DNA of 64,000 bases from Pseudomonas fluvialis (GTDB lineage: Bacteria; Pseudomonadota; Gammaproteobacteria; Pseudomonadales; Pseudomonadaceae), in assembly GCF_014207935.1 (NCBI RefSeq), contig NZ_JACHLL010000001.1, forward strand, positions 682,001-746,000, read 5' to 3'. A program made the position numbers and the translations under genes. Under the pieces are notes generated by a model. The model saw only the letters and a list, made by a program, of their open reading frames with translations, was not told the DNA's origin and ran no database searches. Below, piece by piece: positions 9,273 to 19,990 of the stretch (position 1 is its first letter; each line of letters starts with the position of its first letter).

Positions 9273-9568
9273 GACGATTCTCTTCCCTATGAAGTTCTCG
9301 TTATTGATCCCCGCCGTGAACACTCCTGTCACGGCACTGCGGATGGGAAGGCGCTGCGGATAGTTTTTTATGTTGGCAGGGGTGAGGCCCGCGGCGCGCA
9401 AAGCCAGATTATGCCCGTGGCATAACGCCAGCAAGCGCGGCTTTCATACGGGCGTTTAATTGCCGGAGACGCTAGCGGCAGCGCCCGGCGCGGCGGGGCA
9501 GAGCTTAATCCCCCGGCGGCAAGGCACGACGCATGAGCCTGGAGGCCAGACCATGCGCCGCTTCCGCT
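9273..9568. other. Intergenic region upstream of algQ
   Basis: This stretch carries the algQ promoter region on the minus strand and the downstream side of dsbB. It includes an AT-rich segment near 9,360-9,375 (TAGTTTTTTATG) and GC-rich sequence near 9,465-9,515. I see no gene in it. Confidence 0.4.
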
Positions 9569-10060
9569 TCAGCTGCGGCGCAGCCCCTGATAGAGCGCCA
9601 GACCGATGCAGACGACGAAGCCAAGCAGGCTCAGCTCGGGAATACTGAGGCCGAACAGGGTCCAGTTGACCTCGGCGCAGTCGGCACTGCCATGCAGTAC
9701 CACGCGGATGATTTCCTGAAACGGAAAGGCCTGCAGCATGTAGTCCAGGCTTGGCAAGCAGGCGGGCAACTGATCAGCCGGCACGGTCTGCAGCCAGATC
9801 TGCCGGCCGGCAGTGGCGGCGCCGCCCAGAGCAAACAGTCCGGCCACGCCGGCATAGCCCATGCGACCGCCACGCCCCGGATTGTGTACAGCTGCCAACA
9901 GGCAGACCAGGCCGAAGGCAATCAGCAGGATTCGCTGCACGATGCACAGCGGGCAGGGTTCCTGACCCAGCACATGCTCCAGATACAGCGCCGCGCCCAT
10001 CATGGCGACACAGGCAAGAAAGGCGAGAGCGAACAGATTGCGGGGACTGGCCAGCGGCAT
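9569..10060 (-). CDS. dsbB: Disulfide bond formation protein B (DsbB family)
   Basis: A 163-residue inner-membrane protein with four hydrophobic helices. The first redox pair is CPLC at residues 36-39 in the first periplasmic loop. The second loop has the cysteine pair around LPACLPSLDYML and SADCAEVNW. DsbB reoxidises DsbA and passes electrons to quinones. P. aeruginosa has two such proteins; this one occupies the place of the algQ-linked copy called dsbH there. The gene is probably monocistronic, with a hairpin before the next gene upstream. Confidence 0.92.
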   Translation of the reverse strand: MPLASPRNLFALAFLACVAMMGAALYLEHVLGQEPCPLCIVQRILLIAFGLVCLLAAVHNPGRGGRMGYAGVAGLFALGGAATAGRQIWLQTVPADQLPACLPSLDYMLQAFPFQEIIRVVLHGSADCAEVNWTLFGLSIPELSLLGFVVCIGLALYQGLRRS

Positions 10061-10101
10061 GACAACACCTGTGGGTAAGAGAGGCGGCTACGGTAGAGGA
10101 A

Positions 10102-10137
10102 AGCGCCCGCCCCTTTCAAGCAAGGGCGCGGGCGTTA
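10102..10137. terminator. GC-rich hairpin downstream of hemY
   Basis: The sequence GCGCCCGCCCCTT, a short loop, then AAGGGCGCGGGCG forms a nearly perfect stem just downstream of the hemY stop on the minus strand, followed by CTTTCC. It probably ends the hemCDXY transcript before dsbB. Confidence 0.5.
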
Positions 10138-10170
10138 GTCGCTGATAGACCGCCTTGTGTCGCCAGAGTT

Positions 10171-11409
10171 TCAGCCGTGCTGCCCGGGCATGGGCAGGGC
10201 GGGCAGGCGCTGTTCCAGCAGTTGCACGCTTTCCTGAAGCAGCTGGTTACTGCGTTCGGGGTCCCCCAGGTGGGCCAGCAGGCGACCCAGCTCGGCACAA
10301 GTCTCGGCCGTGCGGGCAAAGCTCAGGCTGCTCTCGAAGTACTCACGCGCCTTGCCCCACAGCTGGCACTGCAGGCACAGACGGCCGAGGCAGAGCAACA
10401 GAGCAGCATCGCCGGGATTATCCTTGAGCCAGCCTTCGGCCAGCTGCAGCTGGCGCGCCGGATCGCGACCACGCAGGCTGCCGAACAGCCCCAGCAGGTC
10501 GCGCCGGAAACCACGTTTGAGTACCGCGCGCAGGGCTTCTTCGGCCTCAGCCTCGGCCCCTAGTTGCTGCAGCTGCTCGGCATACACCACCACCAGCTCG
10601 GCCTGCTCGCGCTGGACTTTGCTCAACTGCTGCCAAGTACGCTGCAGCGCCTGGCTGTCGCGACTGGCCAGTCCCTCGCTGCCGGCGGCACGCAGACGCC
10701 CCTGCCAAACCTGCAGTTCCAGACGGTCCAGCTCTTCTGCCGCCAGCACCTTGGCCTTACGCAATTCAGGCAGCAGACCGAGCAGCGCGGACCAGTCACC
10801 CCGCTGCTGCTGCACCCGCAGCAGGTGGCGCAACACCTGACGATGCAGCGGGTGACGCTTGGCCATGACTTCCAGAGTCTCCAGAGCGCCCTGCAACTCG
10901 CCACGGGACTGCTGCATCTCGGCATGCGCCAGAGCAATGGCAAGCTCCGCCTTGGGCTGACGATCCAGCGCCCGCTCCAGCAGACGCTCGCTCTCCTCGA
11001 CCTGCCCCAGCTTGTGCGCGGCGCGCGCCGCGCCCAGGTAATGCATCAGCGGACGCGCCTCGCCTTCGGCCGCGCGTTGCAGGTGACGCAGGGCCCGCGC
11101 CCAGCGCCCCTCGGCCAGATCGAGCATGCCCTGCTCGGCCGCCAGCTGCACGCGGCGCTGATTGTTGCGACGCGACCAGGGATTGATAACCCGCCCGGAA
11201 GCACCGAGCAGACTCACCAACCACCAGCTCAGCCGCCACAACAGCCACAGCGAAACCAACAGCACCAGGGTGAACCACAGGCTCGATTCGAAACGAAAGC
11301 CCTCGAAGGCAATCAGCACATAGCCGGGCTCGGGAGCCTCGACGAAGAAATACAGCCAGGACCCGGCGGCACCCAGCAAAACCAGCAACAACACAACACG
11401 CAGGATCAT
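10171..11409 (-). CDS. hemY: HemY, haem biosynthesis-associated TPR protein
   Basis: A 412-residue inner-membrane protein. Two N-terminal hydrophobic helices (residues ~3-22 and ~40-62) are followed by an Arg/Gln-rich cytoplasmic region with tetratricopeptide-like helical repeats (e.g. GRWARALRHLQRAAEG, QLWGKAREYFESSL). Gammaproteobacterial HemY is co-transcribed with hemCDX. It is not the Gram-positive oxidase of the same name; its exact role, probably scaffolding or porphyrin handling, is unsettled. Its start overlaps the end of hemX by 4 bp, indicating translational coupling. Confidence 0.92.
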   Translation of the reverse strand: MILRVVLLLVLLGAAGSWLYFFVEAPEPGYVLIAFEGFRFESSLWFTLVLLVSLWLLWRLSWWLVSLLGASGRVINPWSRRNNQRRVQLAAEQGMLDLAEGRWARALRHLQRAAEGEARPLMHYLGAARAAHKLGQVEESERLLERALDRQPKAELAIALAHAEMQQSRGELQGALETLEVMAKRHPLHRQVLRHLLRVQQQRGDWSALLGLLPELRKAKVLAAEELDRLELQVWQGRLRAAGSEGLASRDSQALQRTWQQLSKVQREQAELVVVYAEQLQQLGAEAEAEEALRAVLKRGFRRDLLGLFGSLRGRDPARQLQLAEGWLKDNPGDAALLLCLGRLCLQCQLWGKAREYFESSLSFARTAETCAELGRLLAHLGDPERSNQLLQESVQLLEQRLPALPMPGQHG

Positions 11410-12551
11410 GGCGCCGGTTCCTCTTGCACTGCCGCGGCGGGCGTTTCCGGCAGAGGCTGGGCATTGATGCTGTCATGCCGGCGCAGGTAGGTCTGCAGGG
11501 CGGCCAGGGCCGGGTCGAGATCAGGCACCGCCACGGCGACCGGCTGAGTACCCAGGGCCTGGATGCGCGCCAGCAGGGCCTGGCTCTGAGGGGTATCCAG
11601 GTTGAAGTAGGTAGTCAGGTTCTGCTCGGCCTGTTTCAGGGCATTGGCATAGATGTCCTGCTGGGCGTTCAACGCCGCCCACTGCGCCTGCTCCAGCGCC
11701 AGCGAAATGCTCAGCTGAACCTGAGCCAGCCCCTGGCCAGTGAGTTGCGGGCGCACACTCTGGGCCGCATTGAATTCGATGCGAAAATACGGCGAGACGG
11801 TTTCCCAGACATCCGCCCACCAGCTCTGCCCATCCCCTTCAGACAACAGGTTGAGGTTATCCGCGGCGCCCTTTTCGAACTGCGGGCGCAGGCTCTGTAC
11901 GCCCCCCACCTGCTCGCGCAGGGCCGCCAGTTGCAGGAACAGCCCCGTGCGGTCGGGCTTGGGCAGGCTGCGCAGCGCCTCCAGACTCAGTGCCAGTTGC
12001 TCGCGGGCGGCGAACGAGGCCGGATCATCCTGCTCGCGGAGAATATCGTCGGCCGCCTTGACCAGTGCTTCGGCGCTGTTGATGTCCTGCAGGGCCTTAA
12101 GACGCAGGGTAGCCAGACGCAGTAGATGCTCGGCCTCGGCCAGACGCCAGTGTTCGCGGCTCTCGCCCAGCAGGCGGTCGAGGCGCTCGGCCAGCACCTG
12201 CTGCTCGCCCTGCACAGTGGCCAGCAGACGCTGACGTTCCTCCAACTGAGCAGGGGTCGGCAGCTCGGCCAGGCGGGCCTGCAGCTGCTGGTCACGTTGC
12301 GCCAGGCTCTGAGTGGCCCCAGTCGCCTCGTTGAGCTGCTTGATCAGCAGCTGCTCACGGGCCTGCTGCGCCTGCTGCTGCAGGAGCGACCAGCCCGCCA
12401 CGCCACCCGCCGCTGCAGCCACCAGCAGGGAGAGCAGAGCAAGGCCGTTACCCCGTTTGGCTGCTGCGGCAGGTGCAGGAGCCGGCTGGGGTTTCTCGCT
12501 GGGCGCGGCAGCAGCCGGTTGTTCGAGAGAGGTAGAAACTGCGTCGCTCAC
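11406..12551 (-). CDS. hemX: HemX family protein
   Basis: A 381-residue protein. It has an Ala/Pro-rich cytoplasmic N-terminus, one transmembrane helix (about residues 35-57, GLALLSLLVAAAAGGVAGWSL), then a long Gln/Leu/Glu-rich coiled coil and a C-terminal periplasmic domain. It is often annotated as uroporphyrinogen-III C-methyltransferase, but it lacks methyltransferase motifs, so I treat it as a membrane partner of haem synthesis. It lies 44 bp after hemD and overlaps hemY. Confidence 0.9.
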   Translation of the reverse strand: MSDAVSTSLEQPAAAAPSEKPQPAPAPAAAAKRGNGLALLSLLVAAAAGGVAGWSLLQQQAQQAREQLLIKQLNEATGATQSLAQRDQQLQARLAELPTPAQLEERQRLLATVQGEQQVLAERLDRLLGESREHWRLAEAEHLLRLATLRLKALQDINSAEALVKAADDILREQDDPASFAAREQLALSLEALRSLPKPDRTGLFLQLAALREQVGGVQSLRPQFEKGAADNLNLLSEGDGQSWWADVWETVSPYFRIEFNAAQSVRPQLTGQGLAQVQLSISLALEQAQWAALNAQQDIYANALKQAEQNLTTYFNLDTPQSQALLARIQALGTQPVAVAVPDLDPALAALQTYLRRHDSINAQPLPETPAAAVQEEPAP

Positions 12552-12595
12552 GTATCCATCCTTTGCTCGTCGAGAGCTGCTTGTTTAGAACTGCC

Positions 12596-13354
12596 CTAGG
12601 GGGCGGGCCGGGAATCGAGCACCGCCAGCAGGGCCGGCGCACTCGCGCCCCGGCAATCAATCACATCAGTGGCGCCGGCCTGTCGGGCCAGCTCGGCGAC
12701 CCGCGGGCTGGGCACGAACAGCGGCATGTGCTGTAGCTCGCGCCAGTCAGCGGCGGCCAGTTCGCGCAGACGCTCCAGCCCTTCGCCACTGCTGACCAGC
12801 AGGCCATTGAGGCGCTGCTCACGCACCCGCGCCAGCACCGCGCCGGGCGCATAGAACGGCTGCACACGGCGATAGAGTGGCAGATAGTCAACCGTGACGC
12901 CTTGGCCGCGCAAGCACTCGGCGAGGAAGTCTCGGCCAGTCTCGCCGCGCAGAATCAGTACATGGGGATCAGACACCTGCAGCGCTTGCTGCAGTTCAGG
13001 CAGGGCCAGCAATGCCTCGCTATCGTCGCCGCTCGCCGGCCAGAAGGCATCCACACCATAGTTGTGCAGCAGTTGGCCGGTGGCCGCGCCGACGGCAAAC
13101 CAGCGCAAGGCCGGCGGCTCTGCCCAGTAGCGGCCCAGCAGCTCCAGCCCCAAACGCGCGGCCGGTTTGCTGACCACGATCACCGCGCTGTAGCGTGGCA
13201 GCTCACGGAAGGTGGTGTGCGCCTCGGCCGTCTCGGCCAGCGGCTCGATCGCCAGCAATGGCATGGCGCTGCTGAACACCCCCCGTTCGGCCAGAGTGGC
13301 GGCCAGCGCCGCACACTCCTCGACCGGTCGGGTGATCAGCAGCCGCCAGGTCAC
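12596..13354 (-). CDS. hemD: Uroporphyrinogen-III synthase
   Basis: A 252-residue cytosolic enzyme that closes and inverts ring D of hydroxymethylbilane to give uroporphyrinogen III. The sequence begins [19 protein letters not shown], has the conserved [10 protein letters not shown] segment mid-protein and the [14 protein letters not shown] region in the second lobe, as in HemD. Sequence is poorly conserved in this family, so order in the hemCDXY operon supports the call. It overlaps hemC by 4 bp. Confidence 0.93.
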   Translation of the reverse strand: MTWRLLITRPVEECAALAATLAERGVFSSAMPLLAIEPLAETAEAHTTFRELPRYSAVIVVSKPAARLGLELLGRYWAEPPALRWFAVGAATGQLLHNYGVDAFWPASGDDSEALLALPELQQALQVSDPHVLILRGETGRDFLAECLRGQGVTVDYLPLYRRVQPFYAPGAVLARVREQRLNGLLVSSGEGLERLRELAAADWRELQHMPLFVPSPRVAELARQAGATDVIDCRGASAPALLAVLDSRPAP

Positions 13355-14292
13355 GGATGTCCGGCCTCGCCATAGACCGCACGCAGGATATCGTCGGCGC
13401 CCTGCGCCAGCAGCGCCTCGGCCACCTGCACACCCAGGGTTTCAGCATCCGCCGACGCCGCCCGAGCTTCGGCCCGCAGCAGGCAGCCACCATCTGGCTG
13501 GCCAACCAGACCGCGCAGCCACAGCTGCTCGTTTTCCAGAATCGCGTAGCAAGCGATCGGCACCTGGCAGCCGCCGTTGAGGTGCTTATTCAGCGCGCGC
13601 TCGGCGGTCACCCGCAGAGCGGTCTCACGGTGGTGCAAGGGTGCCAGCAGGGCATGAATCTCGGCATCGGCCGTGCGGCACTCAATGCCAACGGCACCCT
13701 GACCACCGGCCGGCAGGCTGTCATCGACGCTGATCGAGGAGCGGATGCGCTCGGCAAAACCCAGGCGAATCAGACCGGCGGCCGCGAGGATGATGGCGTC
13801 GTACTCGCCGGCATCCAGCTTGGCAAGGCGGGTATTGACGTTGCCGCGCAGGAACTGGATTTTCAGATCCGGACGCCGCGCCAGCAGTTGGGCCTGACGG
13901 CGCAGACTGGAAGTACCGACCACGCTGCCGGCCGGCAGCTCGTCGAGGCTGGCGAAGGTGTTGGAGACAAAGGCATCGCGCGGGTCTTCGCGCTCGCAGA
14001 TGCAGAACAGACCAAGCCCGTCGGGGAAGTCCATCGGCACATCCTTCATCGAATGCACGGCGATGTCGGCTTCGTTCTCCAGCAGAGCAGTTTCCAGCTC
14101 TTTGACGAACAGACCCTTGCCGCCGATTTTCGCCAGCGGCGCATCGAGCAGCTTGTCGCCGCGACTGACCATCGGCACCAGGCTCACGCGCAGGCCGGGG
14201 TGGGCCTGTTCCAGGCAAGCCTTGACGTATTCGGCCTGCCACAGGGCCAGGGCACTCTTGCGGGTAGCAATGCGGATTTCGCGGGAAGACAT
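13351..14292 (-). CDS. hemC: Porphobilinogen deaminase (hydroxymethylbilane synthase)
   Basis: A 313-residue enzyme that joins four porphobilinogens into hydroxymethylbilane. The start ([19 protein letters not shown]) is the standard one; an in-frame start 72 bases upstream is not supported by homology. Visible motifs are [38 protein letters not shown] and [13 protein letters not shown], whose cysteine carries the dipyrromethane cofactor. First gene of the hemCDXY operon; 94 bp separate its start from the end of algR on the same strand. Confidence 0.96.
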   Translation of the reverse strand: MSSREIRIATRKSALALWQAEYVKACLEQAHPGLRVSLVPMVSRGDKLLDAPLAKIGGKGLFVKELETALLENEADIAVHSMKDVPMDFPDGLGLFCICEREDPRDAFVSNTFASLDELPAGSVVGTSSLRRQAQLLARRPDLKIQFLRGNVNTRLAKLDAGEYDAIILAAAGLIRLGFAERIRSSISVDDSLPAGGQGAVGIECRTADAEIHALLAPLHHRETALRVTAERALNKHLNGGCQVPIACYAILENEQLWLRGLVGQPDGGCLLRAEARAASADAETLGVQVAEALLAQGADDILRAVYGEAGHP

Positions 14293-14386
14293 GACGGCTC
14301 TCGATACGAATGAACGCCGGCATGATAAGACAGCCCGGCGGGTGGTGCACCCGCCGGAAGTCAATGAAAAGACGCTGAAGAAATAG

Positions 14387-15133
14387 TCAGAGGTGATGCA
14401 TCAACTTGCGCACACCCGCCACATGCCGGCGGCTGACCGTCAGAGCCTCAGTCTCCATGCCCCGCAGGAACAACTGGAAATGCCCCAGCGGGGTACGCTG
14501 CAGCCGCTCGATGCGCTCGCGCGAAACCAGCGCATTGCGGTGAATGCGCACGAAGCGCTCACCGAACTCATCCTCCAGCGCCTTCAGCGGCTCATCCAGC
14601 AGCACCTCTCCGCCTTCATGGCGCAGGGTGACGTACTTGTGATCGGCGATGAAGAACATCACCTGATCCAGTGGAATCAGCTCGATGCCTTTGCGCGTGC
14701 GGGCACTGATATGGCTGCGCGGCCCGCTGCCACCGGTGGTGGGCGGCTTGGTCAGCGCGGCCAGCTGTACCCGGTTGGGTCGCTCGGCCTTTTTCAGTGC
14801 CTCGCGCAGCGCCTCCGGGCGTACCGGCTTGACCAGATAGCCCACGGCACTGACCTGGAAGGCTTCCAGGGCAAATTCGTCGTGGGCGGTGCAGAAGATC
14901 ACCGCCGGCGGTGCATCGCGCTCGCACAGCTTGGCAGCCACCTGCAGGCCATCCAGCCCCGGCATGCGGATATCCAGCAACACCACATCGGGCTTGAGGC
15001 TGTCGATCAGCGCCAGCGCTTCTTCGCCGTTGCTGGCCGAGGGCTCGAGCACGCGGCAACCCTCGAGCTCGGCCACCATGCGTGCCAGGCGCTCACGGGC
15101 TAATGGTTCGTCATCGACTATCAGGACATTCAT
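14387..15133 (-). CDS. algR: AlgR, LytTR-type response regulator
   Basis: A 248-residue regulator. The receiver domain (residues 1-120) has [12 protein letters not shown] and the phospho-acceptor aspartate in [14 protein letters not shown]; the C-terminal LytTR DNA-binding domain follows ([31 protein letters not shown]). AlgR controls alginate genes, type IV pilus genes and other virulence traits in Pseudomonas. The start overlaps the upstream algZ stop by 4 bp, so the pair is translationally coupled. Confidence 0.95.
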   Translation of the reverse strand: MNVLIVDDEPLARERLARMVAELEGCRVLEPSASNGEEALALIDSLKPDVVLLDIRMPGLDGLQVAAKLCERDAPPAVIFCTAHDEFALEAFQVSAVGYLVKPVRPEALREALKKAERPNRVQLAALTKPPTTGGSGPRSHISARTRKGIELIPLDQVMFFIADHKYVTLRHEGGEVLLDEPLKALEDEFGERFVRIHRNALVSRERIERLQRTPLGHFQLFLRGMETEALTVSRRHVAGVRKLMHHL

Positions 15134-16212
15134 AACGCTCGGGCTTCCTGCGAGAGTCTTTCACAAGGATAGCGTAGACAGGTGAAGTGCCGTCCGTCAC
15201 GGCGCTCTGCACTCAGAGTAGCTGCCGCGCCGAAAAGTGCCGTCAGTCGCGCTTCAATATTCCCCAACGCCTGATGCGTCCCGCGCGAGGGCTGACCATC
15301 GCCGGTCTCGTCATACGGATTGCTCACGCAGAGGCTGAACACGCCATTGCGGTAATCCCCTTCGACCCGCACCAGGCCGCCCTCGATACGCGGCTGGATG
15401 CCGTAGATCAGGGCATTTTCCAGCAAGGGCTGCAGGGTCAATTGGGGAATCGGCAGGTCATCGGGCACACCCTCCACCTGCCACTCCAGTTGCAAGCGAT
15501 CACCCAGGCGGTACTGCTCGATCGACAGATAACGCCGGGCCAGCGCCAATTCGTCGCACCAGGGCACCAGGGTGCCGGGCTTCGCCAGGCTGGCGCGGAA
15601 CAGATCGGACAGATCGAGCACGGCCTGCTCGGCCTTGTATGGGTCCACCGCCACCAGACTGGCGATGCTGTTCAGGCTATTGAACAGAAAATGCGGGCGG
15701 ATGCGCGCCTGCAGCGACTCGATGCGCGCCCGCAGCTCGGCCTGTTCCTGACGGCGCCACTGGCTCTGCAGGTAGAAATAGCGCAGCAGCAACGCCGACA
15801 TGATCAGCGCGATCAGGGCATGGCGCAGGTACAGGTTGACCTCGCCACTGCGCGGCAGTTGCCCGCCCAGATCGTAGTAATCGGCCACCAGGGTGCAGGC
15901 AAGGGTCAGAACCACCACCAGCGCGCTGCACAGGCAGCCCGCCAGCCAGGGCCGGAGCTGGGCCAGCAGCGGGCGCAGCCGGCACATGCAGGCGGCCGAG
16001 AGCAGCACGATCCACTGCACGAACAGCGAGGTCAGCGCCAGGCGCACCCAGTCGAAGTCCGGCAGCATCGGCTCGGCCAGCACCAGCACCAGCACCAGCA
16101 GCTCGGCCAGCAGAATCAGGGCGAACAACGCCTCCGACTCGCACAGCTCGGGAAGGAAGAAATCGTCGTCGATCGCCGGCCTAGACGCCGGCTTGAGCCT
16201 TGGATTGAACAT
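15130..16212 (-). CDS. algZ: AlgZ/FimS, LytS-type sensor histidine kinase
   Basis: A 360-residue membrane kinase. N-terminal hydrophobic segments (residues ~28-150) are followed by a coiled linker and the kinase core with [17 protein letters not shown], carrying the presumed phospho-histidine. The ATP-binding region includes [16 protein letters not shown] and ALGNIEARL. It is the partner of AlgR in pilus and alginate control. I chose [12 protein letters not shown] as the start because the upstream in-frame extension overlaps the argH promoter region and is not family-like. It is divergent from argH across about 210 bp. Confidence 0.93.
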   Translation of the reverse strand: MFNPRLKPASRPAIDDDFFLPELCESEALFALILLAELLVLVLVLAEPMLPDFDWVRLALTSLFVQWIVLLSAACMCRLRPLLAQLRPWLAGCLCSALVVVLTLACTLVADYYDLGGQLPRSGEVNLYLRHALIALIMSALLLRYFYLQSQWRRQEQAELRARIESLQARIRPHFLFNSLNSIASLVAVDPYKAEQAVLDLSDLFRASLAKPGTLVPWCDELALARRYLSIEQYRLGDRLQLEWQVEGVPDDLPIPQLTLQPLLENALIYGIQPRIEGGLVRVEGDYRNGVFSLCVSNPYDETGDGQPSRGTHQALGNIEARLTALFGAAATLSAERRDGRHFTCLRYPCERLSQEARAL

Positions 16213-16426
16213 GGATGGAGTTTCCCCGGCACACAGCCGGCCGACAAGCGGTATGAGTGCCGATCGGGCAAAAACCACCGGTGAACGGCAGCCCATACCG
16301 GCAAAGTGTGACGCCGACCCCGTCCCCACGCTGCCAGGCAAAGGCAGCAGGCAAGGCCACGACCCTGTTATTATCGACACAATTTGTCGTTCTGCAGGCG
16401 CCAGCCTGCCCCACTACGAGCCAGCC

Positions 16427-17821
16427 ATGAGCACTGAAAAAACCAACCAGTCCTGGGGCGGCCGCTTCAGCGAGCCCGTCGACGCCTTCGTTGCCCGCTT
16501 CACCGCTTCCGTCGATTTCGACAAGCGCCTGTACCGCCACGACATCATGGGCTCGATCGCCCACGCCACCATGCTGGCCAAGGTCGGCGTACTGACCGCC
16601 GAGGAACGTGACGCCATCGAAGCGGGCCTGAAGCAGATCCAGGCCGAGATCGAAGCCGGCCAGTTCGACTGGCGCGTCGACCTGGAAGACGTGCACATGA
16701 ACATCGAAGCACGTCTGACCGACCGCATCGGCATCACCGGCAAGAAGCTGCACACCGGACGTAGCCGCAACGACCAGGTGGCCACCGATATCCGCCTGTG
16801 GCTGCGCGACGAGATCGACCTCATCCTCGCCGAGATCACCCGCCTGCAGCAGGGTCTGCTGGGTCTGGCCGCAGCCGAAGCGGACACCATCATGCCCGGT
16901 TTTACCCACCTGCAGACCGCCCAGCCGGTGACCTTCGGCCACCATCTGCTGGCCTGGTTCGAGATGCTGTCGCGCGACTACGAACGCCTGGTCGACTGCC
17001 GCAAGCGGGTCAACCGCATGCCGCTGGGCTCGGCTGCGCTGGCCGGCACCACCTACCCGATTGCCCGCGAGATCACCGCCGAGCTGCTCGGCTTCGATCA
17101 GGTCGGTGGAAACTCGCTGGACGGCGTTTCGGACCGCGACTTCGCCATCGAATTCTGCGCTGCCGCATCCCTGGCGATGATGCACCTGTCGCGCTTCTCC
17201 GAAGAGCTGGTGCTGTGGACCTCCGCGCAGTTCCAGTTCATCGACCTGCCCGACCGCTTCTGCACCGGTTCCTCGATCATGCCGCAGAAGAAGAACCCGG
17301 ACGTGCCGGAACTGGTACGTGGCAAATCCGGCCGCGTATTCGGCGCCCTGACCGGCCTGCTGACCCTGATGAAAGGCCAGCCGCTGGCCTATAACAAGGA
17401 CAACCAAGAAGACAAGGAACCGCTGTTCGACGCCGCCGACACCCTGCGCGACAGCCTGCGCGCCTTCGCCGACATGGTCCCGGCGATCAAGCCGAAGAAG
17501 GACATCATGCGCGAGGCGGCCCGCCGCGGCTTCTCCACCGCCACCGACCTCGCCGACTATCTGGTGCGCAAGGGTCTGCCCTTCCGCGACTGTCACGAGA
17601 TCGTCGGCCACGCGGTGAAGTACGGCGTGCAAACAGGCAAGGACCTGGCCGAGATGAGCCTGGACGAGCTGCGCCAGTTCAGTGACAAGATCGAAGGCGA
17701 CGTGTTCGCCGTGCTGACCCTGGAAGGCTCGGTCAACGCCCGCGACCATATCGGCGGCACCGCGCCGAACCAGGTACGCGCCGCCGTGACCCGCGGCCAG
17801 CAACTGCTGGCCAGCCGCTGA
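16427..17821 (+). CDS. argH: Argininosuccinate lyase
   Basis: A 464-residue enzyme that cleaves argininosuccinate to arginine and fumarate. The start [19 protein letters not shown] is the family start; longer upstream reading is intergenic. Diagnostic segments are [30 protein letters not shown] and the catalytic loop [20 protein letters not shown]. Upstream of the ATG, around 16,365-16,385, AT-rich sequence with TTATTATCGACACAA may hold the promoter. Confidence 0.97.
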   Translation: MSTEKTNQSWGGRFSEPVDAFVARFTASVDFDKRLYRHDIMGSIAHATMLAKVGVLTAEERDAIEAGLKQIQAEIEAGQFDWRVDLEDVHMNIEARLTDRIGITGKKLHTGRSRNDQVATDIRLWLRDEIDLILAEITRLQQGLLGLAAAEADTIMPGFTHLQTAQPVTFGHHLLAWFEMLSRDYERLVDCRKRVNRMPLGSAALAGTTYPIAREITAELLGFDQVGGNSLDGVSDRDFAIEFCAAASLAMMHLSRFSEELVLWTSAQFQFIDLPDRFCTGSSIMPQKKNPDVPELVRGKSGRVFGALTGLLTLMKGQPLAYNKDNQEDKEPLFDAADTLRDSLRAFADMVPAIKPKKDIMREAARRGFSTATDLADYLVRKGLPFRDCHEIVGHAVKYGVQTGKDLAEMSLDELRQFSDKIEGDVFAVLTLEGSVNARDHIGGTAPNQVRAAVTRGQQLLASR

Positions 17822-17878
17822 TTGCTGCACGCGCTGTCGCTCACACGACCGGCAGCGCGTGAGGCTATCACCGCCTGC

Positions 17879-18685
17879 ATGCCAAACCTACGTCGCCTGC
17901 TAGCGGGCCTGCTGCTGATCGTCGCCGGCCCCTGCCTGGCACATGACTGTCCGCGCGATTACCGCGTCGGCGTATCGCCGATCGGCTACAGCTATTACCT
18001 CGACGCCCAGGGCCAGCCCACCGGTTCGTCCTTCGATTTCTATGCCGAACTGAGCCGCCGCTCCGGCTGTCGTTTCAATCTGACGGCCGTGCCGCGCGCA
18101 CGCTCCTGGTACCTCCTGGAAAACCAGGAAGTCGACCTGATCACCCCGACCATCCGCACCCCCGAGCGCGATCACCTCGGCGTGTTCATCGAGTACTTCC
18201 GCGGCCACAGCGATCTGCTGATCCGCCGCGAACTAGCGCCGCAGATCCACTCGCTGAGCGACTTCCTCGCCCAACCGACCCTGCAGCTGGGACTGGTACG
18301 CGGCCACTCCAACGGTCCGGCGCTGGACGACCAGATCGCCCTGCTGGATGGCAACCGCGTGCAGTACGCGGCCGACCCGCACAATGTGTTCCTGCGCCTG
18401 CAGGCCGGACGCATCCAGGGCACCATCATGCCGGCCGGGCTGTACCAGAAGGAGGTCGACGATCTCGCCCTGCACGATCAGCTGCAGCTGATCCGTATCG
18501 CCGAAGCCGATGCCTTTGCCACCGGCGCCTACCTGTCGCGCCTGAGCCTGGGGCCGGAGGAACTCGCCCACCTGCAGCAGCATATCCAGAGCATGCTCGA
18601 TGACGGCACCCTGCGCGAGCTGCTGACCCGTCGCCACGGCAAACCTCTGACCGACCGTTACTACCTGGATACGCCGGCACCCTGA
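17879..18685 (+). CDS. Transporter substrate-binding domain protein (periplasmic, SBP family 3)
   Basis: A 268-residue exported protein. The signal peptide is MPNLRRLLAGLLLIVAGPCLA with cleavage near LAHDC. The mature part has the bilobed solute-binding pattern (FDFYAELSRRSGCRFNL, ITPTIRTPERDHLGVF, GLVRGHSNGPALDD). Such free-standing proteins often bind amino acids or act as sensory inputs; no permease or kinase is adjacent. An in-frame start 57 bases upstream is less likely. A second protein of the same general kind lies about 440 bp downstream. Confidence 0.75.
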   Translation: MPNLRRLLAGLLLIVAGPCLAHDCPRDYRVGVSPIGYSYYLDAQGQPTGSSFDFYAELSRRSGCRFNLTAVPRARSWYLLENQEVDLITPTIRTPERDHLGVFIEYFRGHSDLLIRRELAPQIHSLSDFLAQPTLQLGLVRGHSNGPALDDQIALLDGNRVQYAADPHNVFLRLQAGRIQGTIMPAGLYQKEVDDLALHDQLQLIRIAEADAFATGAYLSRLSLGPEELAHLQQHIQSMLDDGTLRELLTRRHGKPLTDRYYLDTPAP

Positions 18686-18835
18686 CAACCCAGCCCCCTG
18701 CACTTGAACGCAGGGCTATGCCACACTGGGCACAAGGTTATTGCTGCAGCCCATGGGGACCGCCATGCCTGATCATGAACGTCCGCGCTACCAGCTCAGT
18801 GCTGCCGGTGCCAACTCGACGAGGGAAAAATCGAC

Positions 18836-19120
18836 ATGAACGACCCCGTACAAAACAATGCCGAAGATGATGAAGACTTCGCCGCCGAGCGCCTGCTGGA
18901 AGCCGTGCAGAACCAGATCGACGCCGACAGCCCGCCCGCAGCCCGCGCCACCTTCAACAAGCTGACGCTGGTTGGCTATCCGGCCGAAGAAGCCCTGGAG
19001 CTAATGGCTCAGGTGCTGGCCCATGAGGTCAGCGCCATGCTCGACGCCGATCGCCCCTTCGACCTGCCCTGGTACGAACAGGCATTGCGCGCCCTGCCGA
19101 CGCTGCCGGACGAGGCGTAG
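18836..19120 (+). CDS. Conserved hypothetical protein, small and acidic
   Basis: A 94-residue protein with an acidic N-terminus (residues 8-17 are mostly Asp/Glu) and a helical remainder (ERLLEAVQNQIDAD, ATFNKLTLVGYPAEEALELM). It has no signal peptide or known motif. Proteins of this size occupy the argH-cyaA interval in pseudomonads. It ends 4 bp before the start of the next gene and is probably co-transcribed with it. Function unknown. Confidence 0.7.
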   Translation: MNDPVQNNAEDDEDFAAERLLEAVQNQIDADSPPAARATFNKLTLVGYPAEEALELMAQVLAHEVSAMLDADRPFDLPWYEQALRALPTLPDEA

Positions 19121-19124
19121 CGAC

Positions 19125-19910
19125 ATGATCAGGTGGGGCCGGCTGCGCCACCTGAGCCCCCTGCTGCTCGCACTGCTGGGCCGTCTGACGCTGGCCGCGC
19201 CACTGCCGCAGATCGGCGCCGAAGACGATTGGTATCCCTACACCGCGCTGCGCGATGGCGAGATTCGCGGCATGTCCGCCGACATTGTGCGCGCGGCCTT
19301 CGCCGCCGCCGACACGCCTGTCGAACTGATCGCCTACCCCTATGCACGCTGCATGTATCTGGCACGCATCGGCAAGCTGGCCGGCTGCTTCAATACCACT
19401 CCAGACGAGCAAGTCCGGCATGATTTCCGCCTGCCTCGGCAAGCACTGTTCAACGACGACATCCTGATCTGGACACGTCGCAGCCAGGCAACGCCACTGA
19501 CCCAGCTGGCAGATCTCAGCGGCCGGCGCATCGCCGTCACCCTTGGTTATGAGTACGGCCCGAGCTTCGATGGCTACAGCGGCGTGCAGCGCATTGCCGT
19601 GCGCCAGGACATCAACGGCTTCCGCATGCTCGAACGCGGCAGGGTCGATTACAGCATCGCCTTCCGCGGCACCAGCGAGCAGTTGTTCCGCGACAACCCC
19701 AGCCTGCAGGGGCTCTTTCAACCCGTGTACACGGCGCACCAGGCCGAGCTGTTCCTCAGCTTTTCCCGCGAGCATCGCGACGCCCGCCGCCTGCTGCAAC
19801 AGTTCGAGCGGGGCATGCAGATCATTGCCAAAAACGGGCGCTACCAGCAGATTCTCAGCCAATGGCAGCATCAGCGGCCGACACTACTGAAAGCTGACAC
19901 CCGTCACTAG
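19125..19910 (+). CDS. Transporter substrate-binding domain protein (periplasmic, SBP family 3)
   Basis: A 261-residue exported protein starting MIRWGRLRHLSPLLLALLGR with a signal peptide ending near TLAAP. The mature protein has a solute-binding fold pattern (EDDWYPYTALRDGEIRGMSA, IAVTLGYEYGPSFDGY, VDYSIAFRGTSEQLFRDN). The N-terminal WYPYT segment is typical of the SBP family 3 proteins that pseudomonads carry in numbers. The ligand is unknown and no permease is nearby. Confidence 0.75.
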   Translation: MIRWGRLRHLSPLLLALLGRLTLAAPLPQIGAEDDWYPYTALRDGEIRGMSADIVRAAFAAADTPVELIAYPYARCMYLARIGKLAGCFNTTPDEQVRHDFRLPRQALFNDDILIWTRRSQATPLTQLADLSGRRIAVTLGYEYGPSFDGYSGVQRIAVRQDINGFRMLERGRVDYSIAFRGTSEQLFRDNPSLQGLFQPVYTAHQAELFLSFSREHRDARRLLQQFERGMQIIAKNGRYQQILSQWQHQRPTLLKADTRH

Positions 19911-19990
19911 GCGCGAGTCTTGCCGAACACCTAGACTGCAGTCAGCTGCCCGTGCGAAGGCAGCCCCCTTCCCCTGCCGTGGAGGCACCC

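Noticed and set aside
16181..17830. Long minus-strand frame opposite argH
   Set aside because: argH is unmistakable; this is an antisense shadow with a His/Gln/Gly-rich composition.
18764..18839. 24-codon frame whose stop overlaps the start at 18836
   Set aside because: Could be a leader peptide, but it has no conserved features or ribosome site good enough to call.
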